Assembly (NCBI GenBank): GCA_035296965.1
Contig: DATGZX010000062.1
Span: 1-19,548 of the forward strand
DNA: 19,548 nt
Source of the DNA: DATGZX01 sp035296965
GTDB taxonomy: Bacteria; Planctomycetota; Planctomycetia; Gemmatales; Gemmataceae
Reading direction: 5' to 3'
The notes under the pieces were generated by a model, which saw only the letters and a list, made by a program, of their open reading frames with translations, made no database searches and had not been told where the DNA came from. The position numbers and the translations under genes are program-made. Below, piece after piece: positions 6,281-15,339 of the stretch. Positions within the stretch are counted from its first letter, which is position 1, and the number at the start of each line of letters is the position of its first letter.

Positions 6281-7672
6281 GTGCTCACCTTCATCGACAG
6301 CGACCACAGATACAACCGCCGAAGCTTTCTCAAGATCGGCAGCCTGGCTCTGGGAGGACTCTCGCTGCCGGGATTGTTGGCAGCCCGTGCCGGCGACGCC
6401 AATAAGTTGGTCACGGACAAGGCGGTCATCTTCCTATTCCTGCACGGCGGCCCCAGCCAGACCGAGACGTTCGACCCCAAGATGGCTGCTGCCGCCGAGA
6501 TCCGCAGCGCAACGGGCGAGGTGCCCACTGCCCTTCCCGGCGTCACGTTTGGCGGCACGTTCCCCCGGCTGGCAGCCCTCGCGAACAAGATTGCGGTGGT
6601 CCGGTCCTTTGTGCCCGGCGATGCCAACCACGACCTCAAGCCTATCATGTGCCGGGACACCTTCGGAGCCAACCTTGGCGCCATCTACGCGCGCGTTGCG
6701 GGGATCAACCATCCGGTCACCGGCTTACCGTCCAACGCCATCCTGTTCCCCCGCGCCGTGGACCCCAGCACCCAGCCGGGCACCGGATCCTTCGGCAGGT
6801 TCTCGGCCACCGGCACTCTTGGCAGCGCTTGTGCACCCTTTGACCCAAGCAGCGGCGGCGACCTCGAGAAGGATATGCATTTAGCAATGCCGCTCGCTCG
6901 GTTGGACGATCGCCGGCGCTTGCTTGCCGGTCTGGATCGCGTGCGCTGGTCGCTCGCGGAAGGGAAGATGCTCGAGGGCATGGACCGCACGCGCGAACAG
7001 GCGTTCCAAACCATCTTGGGCGGCGTCGCCGATGCATTCAACCTCGCCAAGGAGGATCCGCGCACCATGGGCCGCTACGACACGGCTCCCCTGGTCCGGC
7101 CCGAAAACATCAACAAGAAGTGGAACAACTACAACAACTACGTGGACAACGCCAAGGCGCTGGGCAAGCTGCTGCTCCTGGCCCGCCGGCTTTGCGAACG
7201 TGGCTGCGGTTTCGTCACAGTGACCACGAACTTCGTGTGGGACATGCACGCGGACGTAAACAACGCGGGCGTCGCCGAAGGCATGGGCTACATGGGCCGG
7301 CCGCTCGATCATGCCCTGTCCGCGTTTATCGAGGATCTCGAGGCGCGCGGGCTGAGCGATAAGATCCTGCTGGTGGCTTGCGGTGAAATGGGCCGCACGC
7401 CGAGGATCAACAGCAAGGGCGGCCGCGATCATTGGGGCAATCTCGGCCCGCTCCTACTTGCGGGCGGCGGTCTCAAGATGGGTCAGGTGATCGGCCGGTC
7501 GAGCCACGACGCCAGCGAGCCGGGCTCAGATCCAGTGCACATTCAGAACCTTATCGCGACCGTGTTGCATACCCTCTTCGACGTCGGCCAACTACGCCTC
7601 GTTCCCGGCATGCCGCGCGAGGTTGCGCAGACCATGACAGGTTGGACGCCCATTCCGGGTCTGCATTCCTGA
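6281..7672 (+). CDS. DUF1501 domain-containing protein, Tat-exported
   Basis: A 463-aa member of the DUF1501 family (PF07394), related to sulfatases and alkaline phosphatases and greatly expanded in planctomycetes. A Tat signal NRRSFLKIGSLALGG occupies about residues 12-26. Family landmarks are VIFLFLHGGPSQTETFDPK (about 49-67), VRSFVPGDANHDLKPIMCRD, FGANLGAIYARVAGINHP, FVTVTTNFVWDMHADVNN, LVACGEMGRTPRI with GGRDHWGN, and the end VHIQNLIATVLHTLFDVG. The conserved His/Asp residues suit a metal-dependent hydrolase, but no activity is established for the family. The partner DUF1549/DUF1553 cytochrome-type gene that often accompanies it is absent here. The start GTG 6281 has AGGAG 5 nt upstream and sits just before the Tat signal, which makes it better than the open frame start at 6224. 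Confidence 0.92.
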   Translation: MLTFIDSDHRYNRRSFLKIGSLALGGLSLPGLLAARAGDANKLVTDKAVIFLFLHGGPSQTETFDPKMAAAAEIRSATGEVPTALPGVTFGGTFPRLAALANKIAVVRSFVPGDANHDLKPIMCRDTFGANLGAIYARVAGINHPVTGLPSNAILFPRAVDPSTQPGTGSFGRFSATGTLGSACAPFDPSSGGDLEKDMHLAMPLARLDDRRRLLAGLDRVRWSLAEGKMLEGMDRTREQAFQTILGGVADAFNLAKEDPRTMGRYDTAPLVRPENINKKWNNYNNYVDNAKALGKLLLLARRLCERGCGFVTVTTNFVWDMHADVNNAGVAEGMGYMGRPLDHALSAFIEDLEARGLSDKILLVACGEMGRTPRINSKGGRDHWGNLGPLLLAGGGLKMGQVIGRSSHDASEPGSDPVHIQNLIATVLHTLFDVGQLRLVPGMPREVAQTMTGWTPIPGLHS

Positions 7673-7688
7673 AGCACTCCGTGGGCGG

Positions 7689-9320
7689 TCAATGCATGGT
7701 GAGCACAGTGTAGGTGTACGCCAGTTTCTTCTCCTCTCCACCCTTCAGTGTGAAATTCCAGAGCAATTCATTCCGCTTGTTCACCGAGTAGACGCCTTCT
7801 TCGCGCAGCGACGACTTGGGCGAATCGTCCGCATGCACCAGGTCGCCGGAGAAGCGGCGGCGGACCACCATGCGAACGGTTTCCTTGCGATGGTTACTGA
7901 TTGAGAGTTCGCCCTGGACGGTGCTCTTGCGGAATTGCCGGCCGCCAATCCATACGATTTCACGAGTGTCCGCACCGTTCTTCAGATCTTCGTTTTCCAC
8001 GGAGCGCGTGCGAATGCTCAGGGCCTTGTTGACGCGCAGCACCGTCTCCTCGCCGGAATTGACCCAGTAGCTGGTGCGTTGGCCATTGAACCTTCCGTCT
8101 GCCACCACTTCAGCGGGACCGGTGGTCATTGGGAAATCGAATGGGTTTTTGAATTTCAGTGCGTCCCAGGCAGAATCGCTGTTCTCGTCGCCGTAGTCTC
8201 CGCGGCCGCGACCATCCGCATGCCTGCCGTACTCGTCGCGCGAATCGGGCACCAGCCATTCGACGATGCGCTCGTAGGCGGCTTTGCCTCCCGCCACCTT
8301 GAGCGCCAGCGAGTCGCCCAGGCCCAGGGTTTGCTTGCCAATCGACTGATAGTGGAGGTCCACTCCTTCGCCTGCAGGTGTGGCTGCCAGGCTGGGTGCG
8401 CTGGGCGAAAAGGCGAGGTTGGAGGCCATCTGTCCCATGACCTGATTTAGAGCAACGTCGGATTGTCGGGCCGTTGCCTGGCTGAGCTGTTGAAAGAAGT
8501 TTGCCCAGTTTGTCTGCGGCGACAGGGGCGACGTGACGTTGGCAAATTGGACGCTGGGGAAGCCCGAGATCAGTTGAATCTCGGCGTTGTCGAGGTCGGT
8601 CAGCTCGTTCTTGACGACCGCCTGCTGTTCGAGGCCCAGGACCTTGGGATCGGAGATATCGACGCGATAGCTGGGCGCCCACGAGATACCGTGAGTCAGG
8701 TAACTGATGAAGATCTTGTTCTGGGCCTTCTCTGTATTGCCGACCTTGACCAGCAGCCGGGAGCGTGGCCGTTTGACGGTGTCCGCTGCGCCCTCCGCTT
8801 CGATGTAGGCGATCTCCGAGCTTTCCACATAGACACGCCCCTTGGTTGTCTGCAAGAGCAGGAACCGTGACGGCGTCGCGACAGGCTCCGAGCGGGCGCC
8901 GTAGAGCGCTTCACGTGCCCGCACGCGATCCGGCTTCGAGGGCTTTGGCGTGATCACCGTCCCGGTGGTTGGAGGGATCGAGCCCGCTTTGAAGTGGATC
9001 AGGACTTTTTTCCCGGCCAGGTCTTCCTGGAGGTTGCCCGGCACGGCCGGGGCAGGCACGTCCACTTCGGAGGTCTTGACGATGGTTTCCACGGGGACGG
9101 TGCTCTCCACCCAGTAAGTGCCGTGGACCGGCTCCGGTACGTCGTCGACCACGTAGGTGCCCGACCTGCCTGCCGTCACCTCGCGCTTGACGAATGCCAG
9201 CCCGTTCTTGAATAGGCCCACGGAAACGATGTGGCTTTTGGTGGGCGTTTCCTCGGCACGCAGCAGGTTGCCGAGAAGGAGAACAGCCAATCCCAATGTG
9301 AGTCGCACAACACCGCGCAT
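7689..9320 (-). CDS. DUF4139 domain-containing exported protein
   Basis: A 543-aa protein with a signal peptide (residues 1-22, hydrophobic LTLGLAVLLLGNLL, cleavage near RAEE). An N-terminal beta-rich part (IVSVGLFKNGLAFVKREV, TYVVDDVPEPVHGTYW) resembles DUF4140-like N-domains. The DUF4139 signature is clear in the middle: FISYLTHGISWAPSYRVDI, then VVKNELTDLDNAEIQLISG at about 225-245. The C-terminal part is again beta-rich and ends LKGGEEKKLAYTYTVLT, typical of the family. A Gly/Asp-rich linker (YGRHADGRGRGDYGDENSD) interrupts the C-terminal half. The molecular role is unknown. Distant relatives are named mucoidy inhibitor MuiA, which is not a reliable functional transfer. The start has GGGAGG 5 nt upstream. 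The gene ends 16 bp from the convergent DUF1501 gene. Confidence 0.85.
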   Translation of the reverse strand: MRGVVRLTLGLAVLLLGNLLRAEETPTKSHIVSVGLFKNGLAFVKREVTAGRSGTYVVDDVPEPVHGTYWVESTVPVETIVKTSEVDVPAPAVPGNLQEDLAGKKVLIHFKAGSIPPTTGTVITPKPSKPDRVRAREALYGARSEPVATPSRFLLLQTTKGRVYVESSEIAYIEAEGAADTVKRPRSRLLVKVGNTEKAQNKIFISYLTHGISWAPSYRVDISDPKVLGLEQQAVVKNELTDLDNAEIQLISGFPSVQFANVTSPLSPQTNWANFFQQLSQATARQSDVALNQVMGQMASNLAFSPSAPSLAATPAGEGVDLHYQSIGKQTLGLGDSLALKVAGGKAAYERIVEWLVPDSRDEYGRHADGRGRGDYGDENSDSAWDALKFKNPFDFPMTTGPAEVVADGRFNGQRTSYWVNSGEETVLRVNKALSIRTRSVENEDLKNGADTREIVWIGGRQFRKSTVQGELSISNHRKETVRMVVRRRFSGDLVHADDSPKSSLREEGVYSVNKRNELLWNFTLKGGEEKKLAYTYTVLTMH

Positions 9321-9624
9321 GACAACCTCCCTTTCACCAGTGACAGCCTAGCCCATTCTGCCGGGGGCAATCGCGCTGGATCGTCCATCGACGCTCCCCG
9401 CGCGGGCATCCAGTAGAGAGTATCAGCTTATATGACGAACGATTGCCGAAAGGGTTTGGAACGTACGCGCCCAGTTGCCTTGCAGTAGCTATGGACTGGT
9501 CCCAAAAACATCGCGCGAACTCCTGCCTGCCGGCCAAGAATCACGAGACAAATACCGCGGGAATGATAAATCTATCCCTGAGGTTCATCTGACTTTGCAC
9601 TACTCGCTCTTCTGGGGGTGGTCC
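9321..9624. other. Divergent intergenic region, no feature identified
   Basis: These 304 bases separate the DUF4139 start (minus) from the VPS10-like start (plus) and must hold both promoters. The frame of the downstream gene stays open to 9475, but that part has no coding character and no ribosome site. I saw no strong palindrome or convincing -35/-10 pair. Confidence 0.4.
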
Positions 9625-12600
9625 ATGAAAGGCATAGGGCGGATACCGCAAATTCTAGCGTTGGCGGTCCTTGCTGTGGTCCCGTGTGTGGCCGCGGCTG
9701 AACAATACAGTCCGACCCTCTACGAGGGGCTGCGCTGGCGCATGATCGGGCCTTTCCGCGGCGGCCGGACCGTAGGCGCTACCGGCGTGCCGGGCCAGCC
9801 CAACGTTTTCTATATAGGCGTCAACAATGGCGGCGTCTGGAAGACCACCGACTACGGCCGGACCTGGACGCCCATCTTCGACGATCAGCCAACCGGCTCC
9901 GTTGGGGCGCTGGCCGTCGCCCCCTCCAACCCTAACATCATCTACGTGGGCAGCGGCGAGGGATTGCAACGGCCCGACCTGTCCACCGGCGACGGCATCT
10001 ACAAATCCACCGACGGCGGCAAGACGTGGAAGCACCTTGGTTTGCGCGACGGGCAGCAGATTGGCGCTATTCTCGTCGATCCGCACGATCCCGACCGAGT
10101 GTTTGTGGCGGTGCTCGGCCATCCTTACGGGGCCAATGAAGAACGCGGCGTCTTTCGTTCGACCGATGGCGGCGCGAACTGGCAGAAAGTGCTCTACAAG
10201 GACGAGAACACCGGGGCCATCGCCCTGGCGTTCGACCCCGCCGACCCCAAGACGGTCTACGCCGACCTGTGGGCAGGCCGGCAGGGCCCATGGGAAAACG
10301 GCCAATGGCAGGGCCCGGCCAGCGGGCTCTTCAAGTCGACCGACGGCGGCACGACCTGGCGGCAGCTCACGAAGGGACTGCCGACGACGAAGGAGGGCCT
10401 GGGACGCATCGGCTTCTCGGTTGCACCCAGCGATCCACAGCGGCTCTATGCCATTGTCGATGCGCCGCGTCTTGGGGGCGTCTTCCGCTCCGACGATGCA
10501 GGCGAAAGCTGGCGGCGCGTCAACAGCGAGCAGCGCGTTTGGGGTCGAGGCTTCGATTTCGCCGAGGTGAAAGTCGACCCCAAGAACAAAGATATCATCT
10601 ACGTCGCCAACACCTCTACCTACCGCTCCAACGATGGCGGGCAAACCTTTCACGCGATCAAGGGCGCACCAGGCGGCGACGACTACCACACCGTTTGGAT
10701 CAATCCCGAAAACCCGCAAATCATCCTTCTTGCCTCTGACCAGGGAGCGGTAATCAGTGTGAATGGCGGCCAGACCTGGAGTTCGTGGTACAACCAGCCG
10801 ACGGCGCAGTTTTACCATGTGATTACCGACAACCAGTTCCCCTACTGGGTCTACGGCGGCCAGCAGGAGAGCGGCTCGGCGGGCGTCGCCAGCCGAGGAG
10901 GTTACGGACAGGTCCTGGCTTGGGACTGGCATCCCGTCGGCGTCGAGGAATACGGCTACGTCGCCCCCGACCCACTCAATCCGAATCTCATTTACGGCGG
11001 CAAGGTGACGCGCTTCGACAGGAGCACGGGACAGGTGCAAAACGTTGCCCCGGAGGTGCTGCGCTCCGGGAAGTATCGCTTCCTGCGCACGGCACCGCTT
11101 CTCTTTTCCCCTACAGACCTTCACGCGTTGTATCTGGGGGGCAACGTACTGTTTAAGACCAGGGATGGAGGCCATAGCTGGCAAATCATCAGCCCGGACC
11201 TGTCCCGCGAATCTCCCGAGGTGCCAGAGAGCATCGGTGTCTACCGCACACCGGCGCTTGCCAAGCAGCCGCGCCGTGGGGTGATCTATACGGTCGCGCT
11301 TTCGCCCAAGGGTTTCGACAATATCATCTGGGCCGGGACCGACGACGGGCTAATCCAGGTAACCGACAACGGCGGCAGGAATTGGCGGAACGTCACTCCC
11401 ATCGAGGTGACCTCCTGGAGCAAGGTGTCGATGATCGACGCCGGCAAGTTCGACCCGCACACCGCCTATGCAGCCGTCAATCGCATCCGCCTCGACGACC
11501 AGCGGCCGCACATTTTCCGCACGCACGATCTTGGCAAGACTTGGAAAGAAATCGTCAACGGCCTGCCGGCGGACGCGCCGGTGAACAGCGTGCGCGAAGA
11601 TCCCGTCCGCCGCGGCTTGCTGTTTGCCGGCACGGAGCGCGCGGTCTTTGTCTCTTTCGATGACGGCGACAATTGGCAGCCGCTGCGCCTGAACATGCCG
11701 GCCACCTCCATCCGCGATCTCGTCGTCCATAACGATGACGTCGTGGTGGGGACGCACGGGCGCTCGTTCTGGATCCTGGACGACATCACGCCTCTGCGCC
11801 AGCTCAATGCCCAGGCGGCCGACGCGCCAGCTTTCCTCTTCAAGCCGCAGGTGGCCTACCGCGTGCGCAACAACGTCAATACCGACACGCCCTTCCCGCC
11901 GGAAGAGCCTGCCGGCAAGAACCCCCCCGACGGGGCCATCATCTACTATTACCTCAAAGCCAATGCGGATGGGCCTGTCACCCTCGAGCTGTTCGACAAG
12001 ACCGACAAGCTTGTCCGCCGCTACTCGAGTGCCGACAAGCCGGAGGCGGTCAACGAAAAGGAACTCGACGTTCCGACTTACTGGATCCGGCCGCCGCAGG
12101 TTCTTCCCGGCAATGCAGGCATGCATCGCTTCATCTGGGACCTGCACTACCCACCCCCCGAGGGCTCGCGACGCTCGTATCCGATGACGGCCATCTATCA
12201 CGATACGCCCAGCGCCCCAATGGGGCCGTGGGTGATGCCCGGCGAATTCACGGCCAAGCTGACGGCCAACGGTCAGAGTTTCAGCCAGCCGCTGACCGTC
12301 AAGATGGACCCGCGCGTCAAAACGCCGGTTGGCGTGCTGGTACTCCAATTCGGGCTGGCGCTACGAAGCTGGGAGGGCATTGGCCAGGCGCAGGCAGCCA
12401 TAGGCGAAGTCCGCAAGCTCCGCGCGGAGCTGAAGACTCGCCGGGAGCGCGCCGGCGAAGGCGCGCTTGCCGAGAGCCTGCAAGCGCTCGACGAAAAGGC
12501 GGCCGCACTGGTAGGCAGGACGTTGGGCCGCCGCGGCGGTCCGCGCCGCGGGCCGGCGGGCGACACGAGCCTTTCAGGACTGAGTGGCGAACTGGGCACG

Positions 12601-12789
12601 CTCCTGGCCGTGACGGAAGGCGCTGATGTGGCCCCGACCTCCCAAACGCTGGCCGCCTACGGTCAGGTGCAGAAAAAGCTGGCCAGTATCCTGGAACGCT
12701 GGCAGGAATTGAAGACCAAGGAACTCAGCGCACTGAATGAGCAGTTGAAGCAGGCGAAGTTGGACCCCGTGAGTGCAGGGACCAAATGA
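9625..12789 (+). CDS. Exported VPS10/sortilin-like Asp-box beta-propeller protein
   Basis: A 1054-aa protein with a signal peptide (MKGIGRIPQILALAVLAVV, cleavage near AAAEQ). Residues about 30-720 carry about eleven Asp-box (BNR) hairpins of the form S/T-x-D-x-G-x-T-W, such as KTTDYGRTW, KSTDGGKTW, RSTDGGANW, RSDDAGESW, KTRDGGHSW, RTHDLGKTW and VSFDDGDNW. These build a large beta-propeller like VPS10/sortilin and sialidase-type proteins. A beta-sandwich follows (PVTLELFDKTDKLVRRYSS, and EFTAKLTANGQSFSQPLTVK at about 870-895). The C-terminus is helical and charged (about 900-1054), probably coiled coil. Members are often labelled glycosyl hydrolase, but Asp boxes are structural and no catalytic activity can be assigned. 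I chose ATG 9625, preceded by GGGGGTGG, because the signal peptide starts there; the frame is open back to 9475. It is monocistronic and ends 22 bp from the convergent GYF gene. Confidence 0.88.
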   Translation: MKGIGRIPQILALAVLAVVPCVAAAEQYSPTLYEGLRWRMIGPFRGGRTVGATGVPGQPNVFYIGVNNGGVWKTTDYGRTWTPIFDDQPTGSVGALAVAPSNPNIIYVGSGEGLQRPDLSTGDGIYKSTDGGKTWKHLGLRDGQQIGAILVDPHDPDRVFVAVLGHPYGANEERGVFRSTDGGANWQKVLYKDENTGAIALAFDPADPKTVYADLWAGRQGPWENGQWQGPASGLFKSTDGGTTWRQLTKGLPTTKEGLGRIGFSVAPSDPQRLYAIVDAPRLGGVFRSDDAGESWRRVNSEQRVWGRGFDFAEVKVDPKNKDIIYVANTSTYRSNDGGQTFHAIKGAPGGDDYHTVWINPENPQIILLASDQGAVISVNGGQTWSSWYNQPTAQFYHVITDNQFPYWVYGGQQESGSAGVASRGGYGQVLAWDWHPVGVEEYGYVAPDPLNPNLIYGGKVTRFDRSTGQVQNVAPEVLRSGKYRFLRTAPLLFSPTDLHALYLGGNVLFKTRDGGHSWQIISPDLSRESPEVPESIGVYRTPALAKQPRRGVIYTVALSPKGFDNIIWAGTDDGLIQVTDNGGRNWRNVTPIEVTSWSKVSMIDAGKFDPHTAYAAVNRIRLDDQRPHIFRTHDLGKTWKEIVNGLPADAPVNSVREDPVRRGLLFAGTERAVFVSFDDGDNWQPLRLNMPATSIRDLVVHNDDVVVGTHGRSFWILDDITPLRQLNAQAADAPAFLFKPQVAYRVRNNVNTDTPFPPEEPAGKNPPDGAIIYYYLKANADGPVTLELFDKTDKLVRRYSSADKPEAVNEKELDVPTYWIRPPQVLPGNAGMHRFIWDLHYPPPEGSRRSYPMTAIYHDTPSAPMGPWVMPGEFTAKLTANGQSFSQPLTVKMDPRVKTPVGVLVLQFGLALRSWEGIGQAQAAIGEVRKLRAELKTRRERAGEGALAESLQALDEKAAALVGRTLGRRGGPRRGPAGDTSLSGLSGELGTLLAVTEGADVAPTSQTLAAYGQVQKKLASILERWQELKTKELSALNEQLKQAKLDPVSAGTK

Positions 12790-12811
12790 ACGGATGCGCT
12801 CGGTAGGCATC

Positions 12812-13450
12812 TTAGGCAATCCCCTGGATCTCGACCTGGCGCAGTTTTCGGCATTTTCGACAGAAGAAGGTCGCCCGCGTAATTCCTGAGCGGATGGGTA
12901 GCGTGCTTTTGGAGGTGTCGAGATATCCGCACTGGGTGCATTTCTTTTGGAATTGAGCCGTCGTGCCGTTCTGGCTCACGATGACCGCGCCCTTGGCCGA
13001 GACGATGCGACCCTTCGGCTTCGCATGCGCCTTGGCAGGAGGCGGCGCCTGTGGCGCTGCTTTGCCATTCGCCTCTTCCGGGGTGGTAGAAGTTGCAGCC
13101 TTCGAGGGCTCCCAGGCGGAAGCTTCCTCGCCTTTGTCCAGGGGTTTCAATCCTGGATCGGCTTCAGGCTCCGGATCTCCACGCTCTACAACCACCGCTC
13201 CATTGTGCGAAGATGGCGGCATCTCGGCTTTATCTTTGGGCCGGGTGACCTCGGCCGCGAAAAAGCCCTCTGCGGGAGGCGGCGCAAACAGATTCTTCAC
13301 TCGATGCGCCAACACTCCCTTTTCGGTACTCCCTTTCCAGATGAGATCCATCGCCTGGATGTGACCTGTCTCGGCCAGTTCTTGAAGTCGCTGCCCAGAG
13401 ACCGGGCCAAGTCTTTGATCGCCACAGGCGTAGTACCACTCATCGGCCAT
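12812..13450 (-). CDS. GYF-domain protein with C-terminal zinc ribbon
   Basis: A 212-aa protein with no signal or membrane segment. Residues 4-55 form a GYF_2-type domain (EWYYACGDQRLGPVSG, LQELAETGHIQAMDLIWKG, VKNLF), a peptide-binding fold. Residues 56-165 are a low-complexity linker rich in Pro, Ala, Glu and Lys. Residues 171-200 carry C-x2-C and C-x2-C pairs separated by 22 residues (CTQCGYLD ... FFCRKC), the pattern of a zinc ribbon that may bind nucleic acid or protein. The likely role is a cytoplasmic adaptor, with partner unknown. A TTG start at 13480 would add 10 residues. ATG 13450 matches the usual start of GYF domains, although neither has a strong ribosome site. It converges on the VPS10-like gene with 22 bp between them. 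Confidence 0.82.
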   Translation of the reverse strand: MADEWYYACGDQRLGPVSGQRLQELAETGHIQAMDLIWKGSTEKGVLAHRVKNLFAPPPAEGFFAAEVTRPKDKAEMPPSSHNGAVVVERGDPEPEADPGLKPLDKGEEASAWEPSKAATSTTPEEANGKAAPQAPPPAKAHAKPKGRIVSAKGAVIVSQNGTTAQFQKKCTQCGYLDTSKSTLPIRSGITRATFFCRKCRKLRQVEIQGIA

Positions 13451-13874
13451 AAAAGGGCATCCCCAGTGAAATGTCAGCAATTCGCGCCAGTGTCCGTCCG
13501 GGTCGGAGCCGACACTCTTGCGTACCGTAGAGACAGAACGAAGTCATGGTCCCGCGCCAGCGGTGCGAGGCCACGGCGCTCTGATTGGTCAAATTAGTTA
13601 AATGGCTGCCCCGGCGTTGGGGACGATCAGATAAGAAAGATGGCCATCAGATAAGGCACTAGTAGGAGTATAGCAGACTTGGCGGAGGGCAGCAAGAATC
13701 GAGCCGTCCGAGCACCGGCGCGGCGGAGGGGGTCAGAGACAATAACACAACGGTCACCAAGCACCACGGGTCACGAAGGTCTGCTGACTCGAGTATGCAC
13801 ACCAGATGTTATTCGACCTGTAGCGGATCGAATCCGATCTCTTTGGCATGGCCGAAGAGGGTATACTGGAGCCC
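13451..13874. other. Divergent intergenic region with a short direct repeat
   Basis: No gene is supported in these 424 bases between the GYF and WD40 genes. A 10-nt direct repeat ATCAGATAAG occurs at 13626-13635 and 13646-13655, exactly 20 bp apart. Small palindromes (CCCC..GGGG near 13610-13622, and CGGAT..ATCCG near 13824-13836) are too short to interpret. The last 27 bases are coding if the WD40 gene starts at ATG 13848. Confidence 0.4.
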
Positions 13875-15110
13875 ATGAATTGGCATGCTGGCATTTCTCC
13901 ACCGGCGCTTGTCACCCGATCGCCGCGACGACGCGGAGGGCGCGTCCTGCCCGCACTTTGCTTGTTGACCTGGCTCGGTGCCGGTTGGGGCCTGTGGTTG
14001 GCGCGCACGCCGGTCCCGCGCGCGACGACACTTCGGGGGATCTCCGCGCAGGGCGAGTGGCGTACCTGGAATCGATCCGGCGAGGTGCTGGCCACCCAGA
14101 GCGGCACCGACCCGGATAATCAGACGATTACGTTGTGGGACACGGACCAGGGAAGTTCTCGCTGCCAAATCCGCGGCCCACTCATGTGGTTCATGCAACT
14201 TTCCCCAGATGGAAAATTCCTTGCGACTTCCACGAACGAGAGACAATTCCAGCTATGGGAAGTCGCTACTGACGAGCCACGCGTGTGCATGCAGTTTTGG
14301 CAATCTGGTCCACTTCGAGTTTGGTTTTCCCCAGACAGCAAGCTCCTTCTTAAATGGGAGGAGAATGATGAGTTCAAACTCATAGAGTTAGCAAGCAAGA
14401 CCGTGATTGCAACGTTCGATTTGCCGGGTCGATTGATCGGCTTTTCGCCTGACGGACAGGATCTGATTTTTGAACGCCCGGACAAGTCCGGGCTGATCCT
14501 TGTGGACTGGAAAACGCGCGCCAAGCAACGAGAGATCCCGATACCATTGGACTTCAATCCCGAGTTGGTCACACCGCCGACAGCGCCGTGCGCCATTGCA
14601 CCCGACGGCCAAACTCTCGCGACGGGATTCGACAAGGACTTCGTGCATCTGTGGACTGGAACTGGGCAGCATCGGGCTGTTCAGGACTTCGGTGGACATG
14701 GCGGACTGATCCGGAATATGGCCTTTTCAGCCGACAGTAAGTTACTGGCTGTGAGTCGTTGGCGCGACGGTTCAAAGTACTACCGCTTCCGGGGGATCCT
14801 AGGTGGAAACCTCGCAGAAAAATTCTTCCCCCCCGAGCACATCACGGTGCTGCTGGACACCGCCACCGGGCGCCCCTTGATTCAGCTCCCTTATTCATGG
14901 GTGCTCATTTTCAGGCCTGATGGGAAAACACTGGTGACGTACTCAGAGGAGCAGGACGCCATTGTAATCTGGGACATGCCGCCGCACACACGTTTCAACT
15001 TGGCCTGGGGCTTGCCTCCAACCGTGCCGGCACTCCTGTTGAGCGCCGCATGGTGGTACAGGGCCCGACGAGGGCGAGCGCCAAATCCGCCCAAACCGGA
15101 GGCGACTTAG
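13875..15110 (+). CDS. WD40-repeat membrane protein
   Basis: A 411-aa protein with a hydrophobic helix near residues 25-43 (VLPALCLLTWLGAGWGLWLA) and a second near the C-terminus (WGLPPTVPALLLSAAWWYRA), followed by a basic tail. Between them are about six degenerate WD40/YVTN-type blades: FMQLSPDGKFLATSTNERQ then FQLWEV, VWFSPDSKLLLKW, IGFSPDGQDLIF, CAIAPDGQTLATGF then VHLWTG, MAFSADSKLLAVS, and FRPDGKTLVTYS then IVIWDM. These would form a propeller on the outer face of the membrane, giving a scaffold or binding role. No kinase domain is fused, unlike many planctomycete WD40 proteins. ATG 13875 has GGAG only 3 nt upstream. ATG 13848 (9 residues longer) has no ribosome site, so the start is uncertain. 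Codon use is less GC-biased than in the VPS10-like gene. Confidence 0.8.
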   Translation: MNWHAGISPPALVTRSPRRRGGRVLPALCLLTWLGAGWGLWLARTPVPRATTLRGISAQGEWRTWNRSGEVLATQSGTDPDNQTITLWDTDQGSSRCQIRGPLMWFMQLSPDGKFLATSTNERQFQLWEVATDEPRVCMQFWQSGPLRVWFSPDSKLLLKWEENDEFKLIELASKTVIATFDLPGRLIGFSPDGQDLIFERPDKSGLILVDWKTRAKQREIPIPLDFNPELVTPPTAPCAIAPDGQTLATGFDKDFVHLWTGTGQHRAVQDFGGHGGLIRNMAFSADSKLLAVSRWRDGSKYYRFRGILGGNLAEKFFPPEHITVLLDTATGRPLIQLPYSWVLIFRPDGKTLVTYSEEQDAIVIWDMPPHTRFNLAWGLPPTVPALLLSAAWWYRARRGRAPNPPKPEAT

Positions 15111-15135
15111 ACCACCATGTACTCCGTTGTGACCC

Positions 15136-15230
15136 GAGGCTCCTGACTCGTCCCGCAGTCGACCGCAGCCCGCCCCTGGCGAGAGGAGGCTTGCAGAGGA
15201 GAGCGTGGCTGTGTCAGGAGTCACGGCCTC
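15136..15230. repeat. Imperfect inverted repeat in convergent gap
   Basis: GAGGCTCCTGAC (15136-15147) pairs with GTCAGGAGTCACGGCCTC (15213-15230), except that the left arm lacks the 6 nt complementary to GTCACG. The arms are about 65 bp apart. It fills the gap between the WD40 and TIGR03067 genes, and may be a degenerate dispersed element or a weak bidirectional terminator. Confidence 0.4.
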
Positions 15231-15339
15231 TACGCGCCGTGTGACGCCTGTGGAGGGCGTCTAAGGATGGGCGGTACAGACTACTGGCGGCGGACCCCGG
15301 TCCAGGTAGCGGCGCTTGGGGGTTTGCAATCGATCCTCG

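Noticed and set aside
9655..11184. Long minus-strand open frame (509 codons) inside the VPS10-like gene
   Set aside because: It is the antisense shadow of a GC-rich gene with clear Asp-box homology on the plus strand; its translation shows no family features and is rich in Val, Arg and Gly from codon bias.
11350..12348. Minus-strand open frame (332 codons) opposite the 3' half of the VPS10-like gene
   Set aside because: Shadow frame with no start signal and no recognisable motif.
13725..13741. GGGGGTCAGAGAC resembling an end of the 17594-17702 MITE-like element
   Set aside because: Only about ten bases agree and there is no matching inverted end nearby.
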